A stretch of 64,000 bases of DNA from Phyllobacterium trifolii. GTDB taxonomy: Bacteria; Pseudomonadota; Alphaproteobacteria; Rhizobiales; Rhizobiaceae. The notes under the pieces were generated by a model. The model had not been told where the DNA came from, did not search any database, and was given only the letters and a program-made list of their open reading frames with translations. This document shows, piece by piece, positions 19,063 through 28,553 of the stretch. How positions within the stretch are numbered: position 1 is the first letter of the stretch; each line of letters starts with the position of its first letter. The translations under genes were made by a program, and so were the position numbers. The stretch spans positions 124,001-188,000 of the forward strand of contig NZ_JACHXN010000004.1 of NCBI RefSeq assembly GCF_014192095.1, read 5' to 3'.

Positions 19063-19524
19063 ATGAAAAATTTGGACAGCCTCGATCGCAGAATATTGCG
19101 CGAGCTGCAAAAGGATGGACGCCTGACCAACACAGAATTGTCCGAGCGGATCAGCCTGTCGCAAACCGCAACGACCGAACGGGTAAAGCGCCTGTCCCGC
19201 GACGGCTACATCCTTGGATACACGGCAAAATTGTCGCCCAAAAAGCTCGATCGCGCAATGCTTGTATTCGTCGAGATCAAACTAGATCGCACCACGCCGG
19301 ACGTCTTCGCAACATTTGCCGCAGCCACGCGCCGTAACCCGGACGTGATGGAATGCCATATGGTAGCCGGCGGCTTCGACTATCTGATCAAGGCCCGCGT
19401 TGCCGACATGGAGCATTACCGGCGCTTTCTCTCCGATATGCTGCTTTCACTGCCAGGCGTCCGCGAAAGCCACACCTACGCCGTGATGGAAGAGGTCAAG
19501 GAAACGTCAAGCTTGCCGGTTTGA
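19063..19524 (+). CDS. putR: Lrp/AsnC family regulator, probable activator of putA
   Basis: From the ATG at 19063 the product is 153 residues (in-frame starts at 19015 and 19045 would add residues that do not look Lrp-like). The N-terminal winged helix covers about residues 3-60 (LDSLDRRILRELQKDGRLTN, then a recognition helix QTATTERVKRL), followed by the C-terminal RAM ligand-binding domain with GGFDYLIKARV. Divergent placement beside putA is the arrangement of PutR, which activates putA in response to proline in Agrobacterium and Rhodobacter. The role is therefore inferred from family plus position. The intergenic region is AT-rich and likely carries the binding sites. Confidence 0.85.
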   Translation: MKNLDSLDRRILRELQKDGRLTNTELSERISLSQTATTERVKRLSRDGYILGYTAKLSPKKLDRAMLVFVEIKLDRTTPDVFATFAAATRRNPDVMECHMVAGGFDYLIKARVADMEHYRRFLSDMLLSLPGVRESHTYAVMEEVKETSSLPV

Positions 19525-19728
19525 GCCAAAATCCTCAAACTAGCAGATCGTCAAATTGCAACCGGTGACACCACGTCATGCAACTGCACATTCGTTGCTG
19601 ATCCAGACAAACAGCGTCATGAAGGCAAGGTTAGGGTGAAATCACCAGCACCGGGCCAGCGGTGTATCGGGGGAGATTGGCTGCTCCGACTGCGGCATCA
19701 GCCTTGCCAATAACTTGGAGGTGACGTG

Positions 19729-19818
19729 ATGTGGTCTAAACCGCTGAGCATCACCCTCATTATAAAAAGAACCCGGGCTAGCTGGCAAGTTACGCTCCGG
19801 GTTCATTTTATTAGATGA
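19729..19818 (+). CDS. Possible small basic protein of 29 residues
   Basis: A short frame begins at an ATG with GGAGGTGA 4-11 bases upstream, an unusually strong ribosome site. The product starts MWSKPLSITLIIKRTRASW and is basic with alternating hydrophobic residues. Its last third overlaps a rho-independent-looking hairpin (19770-19803), and the stop codon falls after the T-rich tail. I do not recognise the protein. It could instead be a leader peptide or the 3' end of a small RNA. The ribosome site is what makes it worth listing. Confidence 0.35.
   Translation: MWSKPLSITLIIKRTRASWQVTLRVHFIR
19770..19812 (+). terminator. Hairpin with T-rich tail
   Basis: AACCCGG (19770-19776) and CCGGGTT (19797-19803) form a 7-bp stem followed by CATTTTATT. 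It ends the 363-base gap between the Lrp-type regulator and the DUF2333 gene, which otherwise shows no gene. It could terminate the regulator transcript or a small RNA. Confidence 0.55.
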
Positions 19819-19887
19819 GGAACGGGGGCGGGCGAACGCTCGTCCCTACTCCAATAAGAAATATATCATGTTGTGAACCCAAGTCCA

Positions 19888-21021
19888 CTACTGCTGCAGC
19901 ACCTGTTTGATATCGATCAGGTTTGAACGGACACGCAAAATATAAAAGCCCATCGTCGTCAGGTGGTTGGGCAACAGCCAGCCGCCTTCGCTGCCATTAG
20001 CGATGATCCAGGGCTTGATGTTCAAGGCCGAACGAAGCTGTCCATCCATACCATCCCACAGCGGCGTCAGGTGCTTTTCATCGAGCACCTGTTTGAAATC
20101 CAACTGAGCGGCATTCATCAGACCGTAATAGGCATAGAGCTGGCCGTAGGCGAACCAGAAACGGTCATCGGCACGCGTATCGAACCAGCCATAATTGTTG
20201 TTTTCCGAACGATCTTTCAAAATCGCTGAAGTCGCGCCGATGTCGTTGGCGATACGGTCGATGAACTGGATGAGATTGTCCGCACGCGCATCGAAGATGG
20301 CATTGCAGGACTCAAGCTTGGTGTTGAACGTACGCAAATCCTTGACCGCCGAACGATAATAACTCGGCGTCGGCGTCTTCGGACCAAATGGATTGAGGCC
20401 AAAATACCAGGCGTCTTCGGTAAATTGCAGGTTGCCGCGGGCCTTCTGCAAGTCGGCGTCGATCTGCGAGGTCCCGCGAACACGCCCAAGTGTATCGACG
20501 AGTTCAACCGCCGTACGGCGCACTGCCGAATTGATGCCGCGCTGGAACGACGCCTTGTTATCGAGGAAAGGCGTATTGTCCCAATCCACGCCGAAGAACC
20601 CGAGCTTGTACAGGAGCATGGAGGAAATCCACGCGTTTTGGTTGACGTTGAAATCTGTAAGGTCTGCGGTTACCTGCACGATGGCCGAGCGCGCGCAGGT
20701 CTTCGCTGCGCCCGTATCGGCAGCTTGCGTTGGCGAAGGAACCGGCTCTCCGACCGGAACAGTCAGGTTTTTGAAATTGTAGGACGTGATGTAATCGGGG
20801 TTGAAATTCTTCCAGACCTGCGTGTTGTAGAAGAAATAGCCGTAGAGACCGAGCCAGACCAGCACTACCAGACCGAGAACTGCCTTGAGAATAATGCCGC
20901 GCTGGCCGTACCAACGACCGGCCCAAATGAACGGCAAGAGAATGATGCCGATGACGAAGCCGATACCGCGCCCAATATAGTAGAAAATCCGGCTGAAAAA
21001 ATTGATCACGGGCTCGAGCAT
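19888..21021 (-). CDS. DUF2333 family membrane protein
   Basis: This 377-residue protein has a hydrophobic N-terminus with two likely membrane helices (about 12-34 and 43-66) and a long helical periplasmic or cytoplasmic domain (WKNFNPDYITSYNFKNL onwards), consistent with DUF2333. The start has GAGGAACAGG directly upstream. It is the last gene of a five-gene run on the same strand that includes an AAA+ ATPase, and is separated from the DUF6638 gene by about 200 bases. DUF2333 has no established function. A role as the membrane component of the module is inference. Confidence 0.8.
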   Translation of the reverse strand: MLEPVINFFSRIFYYIGRGIGFVIGIILLPFIWAGRWYGQRGIILKAVLGLVVLVWLGLYGYFFYNTQVWKNFNPDYITSYNFKNLTVPVGEPVPSPTQAADTGAAKTCARSAIVQVTADLTDFNVNQNAWISSMLLYKLGFFGVDWDNTPFLDNKASFQRGINSAVRRTAVELVDTLGRVRGTSQIDADLQKARGNLQFTEDAWYFGLNPFGPKTPTPSYYRSAVKDLRTFNTKLESCNAIFDARADNLIQFIDRIANDIGATSAILKDRSENNNYGWFDTRADDRFWFAYGQLYAYYGLMNAAQLDFKQVLDEKHLTPLWDGMDGQLRSALNIKPWIIANGSEGGWLLPNHLTTMGFYILRVRSNLIDIKQVLQQ

Positions 21022-21224
21022 CCTGTTCCTCGTTACTGTTCAAGTCCACAAAGCCGCTGGCGCAGCCCTTACCTGTCACTCACATAGGTTGTTTCGAGAA
21101 AATCGACAACGTGTTCCTGCGAGATAGGGAACCGGCCTGTAGAATCGGTCCAAAAGTTCCGCCTTCGCAGCAAAGAGCCGAACGCTAATTGACGAGTAGC
21201 GACAATTTTCGCCCCCACTCTACT

Positions 21225-22508
21225 TTACGCCAACCCATACAGCCTCTTCCTCAACCCTTCCTTATCCTTCAAATAAATTGTCTTCAGTGTCTCGACGACA
21301 TGTTGCTGATAGGGAGGGCTCCAGCCTTGATAGTCCGCATAGAATGCCGGCTTGTTGAAGACATAACGCGACAGGAAATCCCACGGCACGAAATCGCTGA
21401 TGAGGTGGTTGACCAGCCAGGCGTCCGGATGTCTTGGCAGGGCGCGTATGACAAGAAACCGGCGCCTCGGATCGATTTCCGCCATGTTGAGCTGCCCGGT
21501 CTGGCCGATCTCGCGCTTGACTGCATTGAGGAATGGCCATGTGCCGTCATGGTTGATCAGGCTGGCATTGGCGTGAATCCACGTCTGCAGCCAGATACGG
21601 TCGATATTGGTCAGGTCCCGCTCCGGCTCCAGTGACTGGATCAAATGGCGGATGATCATCTCGCCGCGATTTTCCAGATAGCCCGATTGCTCGATCCATG
21701 AGGCGCGCGGAATTTCAATGCGGGAAGTGGTGCTGAGAAACTGAAAGACCTGCTCGGCATCCTTGATGGAAATATAATTGACCTGCCACGGCCGCGAACG
21801 CCGGAATCCCGGCGCGGACGGATCGCCAATGACTGTCGTCGTATTGTCATCGACAAAGATGAAAACACCGCCGAAATGGCTGGTCCAGAAGGCGCGATGC
21901 CGGAATATCACCTTATCCGGCACCAGCGAATTTTCCCGGATATCACCGGTGACCTTGGCGAGTTCCACCATGCGGTTGATGAGCTCGTTGTTGCGCCAGG
22001 CGTCTGGCTCGTCTTCCAGCCTGTCGACCAGCAGCCGCAATTCCGCCGCTTGCCCCATGACGTTCTCGGCGGAAAGCACCCGGAACTCAACCTGGTTGAT
22101 CGACAGAAGGTCCTCGATGTCATTGACGACCGAAACGCTATCCTCGATCTCGCCGTAGAGTACATCCTTGATCGTCAGCGCATTGATGGCGCGGGAATTG
22201 CTGGTGAAAAACTCGTACATCAGTTGCGAAGTGTTGGAAAATTGCGTGTGCACCACCGGCAAATCCGCCTGCGCGGGTGTCAAAATGATAAATCGCCGGT
22301 TGACGCCATTTGGATCGAGATAAGACGGATCCTTCAGCTCCTTGGCGATTTCTGGCGAAAAGCCGGTCCTGTCGACATTGAATTTCTTGAGTTTCGTCGT
22401 AGGAAAACCGAAGGATTTCAGCGCGCGATTATAACGCTCTATCAGGTGCGGCTGGTCGATCGTCAGCAAGCGTCCATAAATCAGCTCGTTTTCGTAGAGG
22501 AGGTCCAT
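21225..22508 (-). CDS. DUF6638-like protein of unknown function
   Basis: From the ATG at 22508, which overlaps the upstream AAA+ gene stop by one base (TGATG), the product is 427 residues. I recall this family as DUF6638; I see no catalytic motif, signal peptide or membrane helix. It is mixed alpha/beta and soluble, with conserved-looking segments TSHFGGVFIFVDDNTTTV and NDIDRIWLQTWIH-like NIDRIWLQTWIHA. The TGATG junction implies translational coupling with the ATPase, so the two probably act together in equal amounts. An in-frame start at 22520 is possible but would overlap the ATPase gene further. Confidence 0.75.
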   Translation of the reverse strand: MDLLYENELIYGRLLTIDQPHLIERYNRALKSFGFPTTKLKKFNVDRTGFSPEIAKELKDPSYLDPNGVNRRFIILTPAQADLPVVHTQFSNTSQLMYEFFTSNSRAINALTIKDVLYGEIEDSVSVVNDIEDLLSINQVEFRVLSAENVMGQAAELRLLVDRLEDEPDAWRNNELINRMVELAKVTGDIRENSLVPDKVIFRHRAFWTSHFGGVFIFVDDNTTTVIGDPSAPGFRRSRPWQVNYISIKDAEQVFQFLSTTSRIEIPRASWIEQSGYLENRGEMIIRHLIQSLEPERDLTNIDRIWLQTWIHANASLINHDGTWPFLNAVKREIGQTGQLNMAEIDPRRRFLVIRALPRHPDAWLVNHLISDFVPWDFLSRYVFNKPAFYADYQGWSPPYQQHVVETLKTIYLKDKEGLRKRLYGLA

Positions 22509-24415
22509 CAGAGGTCCCACTGCCCCTTGGCCTTGAGCGCTTCGACTTCCCGCACTGCCCGCTCGCGCAATCTCGCGTCCCGCACCATCTTGTCCACGGC
22601 CGCATCGTCGGATTTGTCGGCGTAACGGAATTCCGAATCCGCGTATCGGTTGGTTTCCTGCAGCACTATCTCCATGGTGAATGGCTTGCGCAGTGCCTCG
22701 ATCATCGCCTTCTTTTCATCATAGGCCTTGTGCATGAACGTATCGGGCTTTTCGAACCATTCATCCGGAAGTTCCACATCCATCGCACGCATCTTGATTG
22801 CGTCGGTGACGTTCTTGATGGCGCGGCCAGTGAAACGTGGCTCGCGCTCCTTGATCATGTGCAGATAGGTGCCGATGTCGGACAGGGTTTTTGGCTCGCC
22901 ATTGTCCTTGATGAAGCGATCAAAGACCACTTTGAGCCCCTCCTCCTGCGGCTCCGACAGTTCTTCATAGGCTGTCTCGACCGCCCGTTCGATCTGTTGC
23001 GCTTCATAAAGCTTGTGGTCGCCGAGCGGTATCTTGTGGTTTTTGCCTGCCAGCAGCGCGAAGATATCGATATAATCGTCGCGTGTCTGCGGCCCGTCGA
23101 CCAGCCAGCGCGCCCCTGCCCTCTGCCTCAACGCATCGTCAACATTCTCCGGGTAGTTGGAGAACATGCCGAACGAGCAATTCCCGCGAACAACAGTGGA
23201 AGCGCCTGAAAAAGCTTCCATCAGCACGCCGGTGATCTCGTGCTGGCCCGAGGATGCCCTATCATCCGAACGCTTTGCCGCCACCTGGTCGATGTCGTCG
23301 ATCGTACCGAAGCCGATCACGCGCGGATTGAGCACATTCGTCACGAATTGCTTGCAGTTCTGTCCGGACTTGCCCTGATACGACGATATCTGATCCACAC
23401 CGAAGTTCTCATAGTGAAAGGCGTAACCCGCGACCTGGCAATAATCATTGAGCAGCCCGGCGATCATCTGGATCAGCGTGGTCTTGCCCGTGCCCGGCGC
23501 ACCATCACCAATGAACGTGAACAGGAACCCGCCCAACTCGACAAACGGATTGAGCTGCCGGTCGAAATCATAAGCCATCAGCATTTTGGAGAGCTTCAGG
23601 GCCTGAAACTTGGCGATGTGGTTGCCGACGACTTCGTTCGGTTTCTTGAATGTCATCACCAGCGGTGCGCTTTTCTTCGATGGCGCAACATCGAACCCGT
23701 CCAGCGTGAAGTCGTCGCTGTCGAGCCGTAGATGCGTATCCTCGAAACTGCCAAGCCCGTCGAACCGTCCCTTGCGCTGCAAAAGCCCTTCGATGGCAAG
23801 CGCGGAAAAGGCCTTGGCGCGCGCCAGCATCACCTGCTCATCGCTCGCGCCGGAAATTGCGCGATCGAGACCGGCAATCACCGATTTCAACACGTCTTGC
23901 GCCGTATCGAAGACGAAATCCGACTCCCTGATATCATTGGCTGGCTCTGAATCAGCCTCGATCAATTGCGCGAGATAGGCGGCAAAGGCGAAAGCGCCAA
24001 CGTAAGCCGCGGCTGACAGAAGCCGTTTGAAATGACTAGCCTCTTCGCCCTGTAACGGAGCGGAAGCATTGCGCGCCATCAGGCTTTCAAGATCACTTTG
24101 CCGGCCGAAAACATCGGCGACGGCCAGTGCTATCGCTACACCACGACGAGCCCGAAACAGCAGCGTGTGTTGGGCAATGGAAAGCATCTGATCGTCGGCA
24201 CGCACAGACTGGATCGTTTTTGCAAGCTCCACCTCACGCGTCTTGCGCAATCCGCCCGTTGAAACGGTCGAAACAAAACGTCTGCCGGTACCGGCAATTT
24301 CGGTACCGGACTTTTCGCCGCTATCGAGCGAGACAAATCGCGTCACCATTGCCTGTGCGACGGCAAGATGCTTGGAGATGTCCTTCTCTTCAAGCGTGGT
24401 CAGACCGACATCCAT
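22508..24415 (-). CDS. AAA+ ATPase of an uncharacterised five-gene module
   Basis: The start at 24415 has GAGGAGGG 6-13 bases upstream and gives 635 residues. An N-terminal helical region of about 290 residues, including a hydrophobic stretch near 135-155, precedes one AAA+ domain: Walker A GAPGTGKTT (about 305-313), Walker B in FGTIDDID (about 370-376), sensor 1 asparagine in FSNYPE (about 420) and an arginine-finger-like ALRQRAGARW (about 427-433). This order is that of a working hexameric AAA+ motor. The specific family and substrate are not known to me. Genes on both sides are nearly contiguous, so it is the engine of a complex with those proteins by inference. Confidence 0.88.
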   Translation of the reverse strand: MDVGLTTLEEKDISKHLAVAQAMVTRFVSLDSGEKSGTEIAGTGRRFVSTVSTGGLRKTREVELAKTIQSVRADDQMLSIAQHTLLFRARRGVAIALAVADVFGRQSDLESLMARNASAPLQGEEASHFKRLLSAAAYVGAFAFAAYLAQLIEADSEPANDIRESDFVFDTAQDVLKSVIAGLDRAISGASDEQVMLARAKAFSALAIEGLLQRKGRFDGLGSFEDTHLRLDSDDFTLDGFDVAPSKKSAPLVMTFKKPNEVVGNHIAKFQALKLSKMLMAYDFDRQLNPFVELGGFLFTFIGDGAPGTGKTTLIQMIAGLLNDYCQVAGYAFHYENFGVDQISSYQGKSGQNCKQFVTNVLNPRVIGFGTIDDIDQVAAKRSDDRASSGQHEITGVLMEAFSGASTVVRGNCSFGMFSNYPENVDDALRQRAGARWLVDGPQTRDDYIDIFALLAGKNHKIPLGDHKLYEAQQIERAVETAYEELSEPQEEGLKVVFDRFIKDNGEPKTLSDIGTYLHMIKEREPRFTGRAIKNVTDAIKMRAMDVELPDEWFEKPDTFMHKAYDEKKAMIEALRKPFTMEIVLQETNRYADSEFRYADKSDDAAVDKMVRDARLRERAVREVEALKAKGQWDL

Positions 24416-24428
24416 GATCGTTCCCTCC

Positions 24429-25577
24429 TCATATCCCGCTAACCACTTGGCCGTTTGACAGAATGTGCGTCTGAAACCCCTTGAAGATCCCTGCCGCTTC
24501 CCCCGATGCGTACAACGCCTGATAGGCCTCATGCGGCACCAGAGCATGCTGCTCGTAATGACTGACGCCCTGCCTCGCCGCTTCGAGGTCATCAGTATTG
24601 ATGTGAAACTCTTCACGCGATGGCTCCGACGACCAAAGGCCACGTTTGCCGGGTTTCTCCGCCTTGGAAAAAACTTCCTGCAAGGTCCAGGTCAGGAGCC
24701 AAGCGTCCTCCGGCTTGCGTACCCGCTCAAGAACGTCGGCAACTTTCTGATTATGCTCGGTAATTCCGGCAGTGTAGAATGGCCCGAGAACAAGCCGGCG
24801 TAGCTGCTTGGGGTGCAGTTCCGGAAAATCCTGATCGAGTGCCGTAGCGATGGTAACTGGCGACAGCGAATAGGCCGAGTTCTTCGCGGCGAAATCGTCG
24901 AAGCGGCGTGCGAGATCCGGATTGAGAAGACCGCCGACCGGCAGAGGAATCCTGACCTTGCTGTTGAGCTTGCCCTCGACCACTAGCGTCTCCACCATAT
25001 CTTCGGATGAGTCCTCGATGATCGCCATGTAGATCAATGGCAAGTTCGAGGCTCCGTCGAATGCGCCCCAATGCACCACGTAAAAGGGGCGCATGGTTTT
25101 CGGGTTAACAGAAACCCGGATGGTGGTCGGGAGCAGGAAGGGGGAGAATATCTCGCCTTTGTCGACGACTTCCAGATATACCCGTTCCGCCATGGACCTT
25201 TGCAGGTCGCGCGGAAACTCGCGATTGCGCAGAATGAAATCCGCCATCTCGCCCCGAAGTGCATCCGCCGGCGGAATGGCAGCAAGCCGCACCGATGCGT
25301 CCTTCTTGTCATTTTCAAGTTCCAGAACATTCTGGAAGACAGGAAAGCCGCTCTCGGCCTTGGATATGCGAAAGCGCTCGGCAAACCCGAGCCTGTTGCG
25401 CCAGCATTCGAACGAAGCATCAAGGCGCTGCAGATATTCAGACAAAGTCTGTGCAACCAGATCATGTTTGTAGAGCGGCGAATCCTGGTTGTTCAGAAAG
25501 ACCTCGAGCCCATCGAGCGCGGCGCGAATAGCGCCAAAATAGCGCTCAGCCGCCGCAAGATCCGCATCACCATTCAT
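24429..25577 (-). CDS. Conserved protein of unknown function in AAA+ module
   Basis: A 382-residue soluble protein with no domain I recognise. The N-terminal 100 residues look helical; the middle contains beta-rich segments (FLLPTTIRVSVNPKTMRPFY, VHWGAFDGASNLPLIYMAI) and the C-terminus is mixed. No signal peptide or membrane helix is visible. It begins 3 bases after the stop of the coiled-coil gene and ends 13 bases before the ATPase start, so the three form a tight transcription unit. No catalytic motif is apparent. A structural or adaptor role is possible but unsupported. Confidence 0.75.
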   Translation of the reverse strand: MNGDADLAAAERYFGAIRAALDGLEVFLNNQDSPLYKHDLVAQTLSEYLQRLDASFECWRNRLGFAERFRISKAESGFPVFQNVLELENDKKDASVRLAAIPPADALRGEMADFILRNREFPRDLQRSMAERVYLEVVDKGEIFSPFLLPTTIRVSVNPKTMRPFYVVHWGAFDGASNLPLIYMAIIEDSSEDMVETLVVEGKLNSKVRIPLPVGGLLNPDLARRFDDFAAKNSAYSLSPVTIATALDQDFPELHPKQLRRLVLGPFYTAGITEHNQKVADVLERVRKPEDAWLLTWTLQEVFSKAEKPGKRGLWSSEPSREEFHINTDDLEAARQGVSHYEQHALVPHEAYQALYASGEAAGIFKGFQTHILSNGQVVSGI

Positions 25578-25580
25578 CGA

Positions 25581-26669
25581 TCAGCTCTTCACGTAGTCAG
25601 CAGAGTTGTGCTTCTTCAGGACCTCTGAAAACCGCCGGGAGAAAGCATCGTCGGCCAGCTTCTTGCGACGCTGGATATCCTGCGAACTGACCATGTTCCT
25701 CTCGTGCATTTCGAGAAGATCGCCAATGTGCTTCTGCGCCGCTGCACCGACACCGGCCATGGTCTCTTCAGCTGCCGTATCCACCTTGCTACCAAGCGTA
25801 TTGATCTTGTGCGCCACATCCTGTTGCGCAGCCGTTTTCAAAGAATCCTCCAGCGCTTTGTAAAGAACGATGCGCTGCTCGGTGTCGATCGACAGTTTGT
25901 TGATCAACGTACTCTGCGCCGCGATCTGGTTATTGAGTGAATCGACGAAAGTCTGGAACATCGAGGTATAGCGTTCCAGCGTCTGGCTTTCCGCAAGAAG
26001 CTCCTGTTCCTTGGCCTGGCGCTCATTATATTCTGTCGCAAGTTTCGACCGCTGACCTTCAAGCTCGGTGCGTGCGCCCTGATCTGTCGATGCCGCAATC
26101 TTGTTTTCAATATCCAGCAAGAGCGGGTTTAGTTCCTCGATTCGCTTTTGCGTCGCTTCGAGGTTGGCGATGGTGGACTTGCGCCGTTCTATGACAGTCG
26201 CAAGGCTCGCTTCAGAGGTCTTGTAGCGCTCGTCCAGAACACCTTTCTGCTCTTTCAGAATACCGACAATCCGGTCGGACTTGGAAAGAAGTTCCTGAAG
26301 ATTTCCCGCAAGTGACATATTGCGGACGCGGTCTGAACGCAGGCGCTGCATCTTCTGCTTGGAGAAGATGCCGATAAACTTTTCCCAGCCGGAATAGCCT
26401 TTCATGCTTTCGAATTCGGAACCGAAAACATTGGTGGCATCCTCCAGCCCGATGATCAGCTCGGCGATATTGCCTTCCATTACCTTTTGCTGGCGTAAAA
26501 CGTCGTCAATACGCGCATTTTCAATATCGAAATCGGAAGCGCCGATCTTCTCATCAGCTTTGGCGAATTTGTCGAGGACTATTGTGGACTGATCGATTTT
26601 CGTCCGCATATCGTTGACCATTGTTCTGGTCTTCTCGATCTCGGAATCGAAGTGCTGCAGACTCGCCAT
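25581..26669 (-). CDS. Coiled-coil protein opening the AAA+ module
   Basis: The 362-residue product is almost entirely charged helix with heptad-like spacing, especially about residues 5-80, 125-260 and 285-350. It has no membrane segment or signal peptide. Its overall look (long helical, repeated Gln/Asn/Leu heptads, SLNNQIAAQSTLINKL) recalls the TelA/toxic-anion-resistance family in a general way, but I cannot support that assignment. The start has AGGGGAA about 8 bases upstream. It is the first gene of the five-gene run, with tdk about 130 bases away on the same strand further downstream in the window. Confidence 0.75.
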   Translation of the reverse strand: MASLQHFDSEIEKTRTMVNDMRTKIDQSTIVLDKFAKADEKIGASDFDIENARIDDVLRQQKVMEGNIAELIIGLEDATNVFGSEFESMKGYSGWEKFIGIFSKQKMQRLRSDRVRNMSLAGNLQELLSKSDRIVGILKEQKGVLDERYKTSEASLATVIERRKSTIANLEATQKRIEELNPLLLDIENKIAASTDQGARTELEGQRSKLATEYNERQAKEQELLAESQTLERYTSMFQTFVDSLNNQIAAQSTLINKLSIDTEQRIVLYKALEDSLKTAAQQDVAHKINTLGSKVDTAAEETMAGVGAAAQKHIGDLLEMHERNMVSSQDIQRRKKLADDAFSRRFSEVLKKHNSADYVKS

Positions 26670-26803
26670 TTACGTATTCCCCTGATTGCCAAAATCGCCT
26701 CTCGCGACGACCGAATATAGACACGGTACATTGCGAAAAAAAGCCTACGGGAAAATGACAGGTCTCAAGGTAAACTTGCAAGCAGAGATTCGCCGCTTAA
26801 GAC

Positions 26804-27382
26804 TTATGGACGTCCCGTTTCCTCTTCCCAATGTTTGCGGCACAGCGAGACGTATACGGATTTTTCGATTGCCACCTGGTCGCCCTCAAGCAGCGCCTCC
26901 CCTTTCGGTCCGTGACGAACAACCATTGTCGCCTTGGCGCCGCAGTGACAGATGGTGCGGATTTCCCGCAATGTATCGGCAATGGCGAGCAATTCCGCGG
27001 AACCGGGAAAGAGTTTACCCTGAAAATCCGTGCGCAGACCAAAACACAAGACCGGCAGGTTAAGGCGGTCGACCACGCGCGCCAGCTGCCAGACCTGCTC
27101 CTTGGTCAGGAACTGCGCTTCGTCGACAAACACGCAACTCAGCGCGCTTTCACCGTGGGCCTTGGCGATAAGCGCAAAAAGATCGTCTTGATCGCGATAA
27201 AGCAGCGCTTCGGCGCTGACACCCAGACGTGGGGTGATCCTTCCGACACCGTCTTCGGCATAGTGCGCAGCCGTGAACAGCATCGTCCGCATGCCGCGTT
27301 CCTGATAGTTGTAGGAAGCTTGCAAAAGCAGCGTCGATTTTCCGGCATTCATAGCCGAGTAACTGAAATAGAGTTTTGCCAT
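26804..27382 (-). CDS. tdk: Thymidine kinase
   Basis: The 192-residue protein is a type II (TK1-like) thymidine kinase, which phosphorylates thymidine with ATP in the salvage pathway. The P-loop SAMNAGKSTLL is near residues 9-19, the Walker B segment CVFVDEAQFL near 83-92, and the lasso-domain zinc ligands are at ICHCGAK and the C-terminal CRKHW. Length agrees with the family. The same strand carries the coiled-coil gene next, but a gap of 134 bases lies between them with the latter upstream of its own module, so a shared function is unlikely. Confidence 0.95.
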   Translation of the reverse strand: MAKLYFSYSAMNAGKSTLLLQASYNYQERGMRTMLFTAAHYAEDGVGRITPRLGVSAEALLYRDQDDLFALIAKAHGESALSCVFVDEAQFLTKEQVWQLARVVDRLNLPVLCFGLRTDFQGKLFPGSAELLAIADTLREIRTICHCGAKATMVVRHGPKGEALLEGDQVAIEKSVYVSLCRKHWEEETGRP

Positions 27383-27572
27383 CTCCCGCTTTAATCAGAG
27401 TTGGCTCTCCGCATGAACCCTTACAATCCACTCCCTTGCAACTTTTGTCGGAATATCAACAACTGTCGCTATTTGACCGGATTTATGCGCGCCTATGCTT
27501 GAATGCGTTTCCGTTTGGTGCTTGGTTCATGACATTGAAAATCCGGTAAAAACCGGAAGGGGAGAACTATCT

Positions 27573-28514
27573 ATGAAAGTACTATCCAAACTCACCATTT
27601 CCTTGGCTTTGGTCCTTTCCGCAGGTACGGCATTCGCTGCGGAACCCGAATCCTGCAAGACAGTCCGATTCGCCGATGTCGGCTGGACTGACATCACAGC
27701 CACCACGGCTGCGACGAGCGAAGTGTTGAAGGCCCTGGGTTATTCGACCGACACGAAGGTTCTCTCCGTGCCGGTGACCTATGCTTCGCTTGGCAAGAAA
27801 GACATTGACGTGTTCCTGGGCAACTGGATGCCGACCATGTCTGCGGACGTCAAGCCATATCTCGACAACAAGACTGTCGAAGACCTCGGCCCTAATCTGA
27901 CAGGAGCGAAATACACGCTCGCAGTTCCGCAATATCTCTATGACAAGGGTCTGAAAGACTTCAAGGACATAGCCAAGTTCAAGGATGATCTCGGCGGCAA
28001 GATCTACGGCATCGAGCCCGGGAATGATGGCAACCGCTTGATTCTCGACATGATTTCCAAGGACACCTTCGGTTTGAAGGGTTTTGAACTTGCTGAATCG
28101 TCCGAGCAGGGCATGCTCGCGCAGGTCGCCAAGCAGACAAAAAGCGAAAAACCCATCGTCTTCCTCGGTTGGGAGCCGCACCCGATGAACTCGAATTTCA
28201 AGCTCGCTTATCTTTCGGGCGGCGATGATGTTTTCGGCAAGGACTTCGGCGGCGCAATCATTCATACCAATGTTCGTGCTGGGTACACCACCGAATGCCC
28301 GAATATCGGCAAGCTTCTGGCCAATCTCAAATTCAATCTGCAGATGGAAAATGAGATCATGGGCAAGATTCTCGATGACGGTGAAGACGGTGCCAAGGCC
28401 GCAACCGAGTGGCTGAAAGCCAACCCGGCGATTCTGGATACGTGGCTGGCAGGTGTTACAACCTTCGACGGCAAGGAAGGCCTCCCCGCGGTCAAGGCAT
28501 CGCTGGGCCTATAA
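27573..28514 (+). CDS. choX: Choline ABC transporter, periplasmic binding protein
   Basis: From the ATG at 27573, with AAGGGGAG upstream, the product is 313 residues with a cleavable signal peptide ending near AFAAEPES. The mature part is an OpuAC-type binding protein: VRFADVGWTDITATTA, then the ligand-cage regions DVFLGNWMPTM and FLGWEPHPMN, where tryptophans form the aromatic box for the quaternary amine. Adjacent permease and ATPase genes in the order X-W-V match the rhizobial choXWV high-affinity choline system. Choline serves as carbon and nitrogen source and precursor of betaine and phosphatidylcholine. An in-frame start at 27495 was rejected because it precedes a non-signal-like segment. 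Confidence 0.94.
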   Translation: MKVLSKLTISLALVLSAGTAFAAEPESCKTVRFADVGWTDITATTAATSEVLKALGYSTDTKVLSVPVTYASLGKKDIDVFLGNWMPTMSADVKPYLDNKTVEDLGPNLTGAKYTLAVPQYLYDKGLKDFKDIAKFKDDLGGKIYGIEPGNDGNRLILDMISKDTFGLKGFELAESSEQGMLAQVAKQTKSEKPIVFLGWEPHPMNSNFKLAYLSGGDDVFGKDFGGAIIHTNVRAGYTTECPNIGKLLANLKFNLQMENEIMGKILDDGEDGAKAATEWLKANPAILDTWLAGVTTFDGKEGLPAVKASLGL

Positions 28515-28553
28515 CAATCGCTGTCCCTGACGGGATAAGAGACCAAAGAACAT

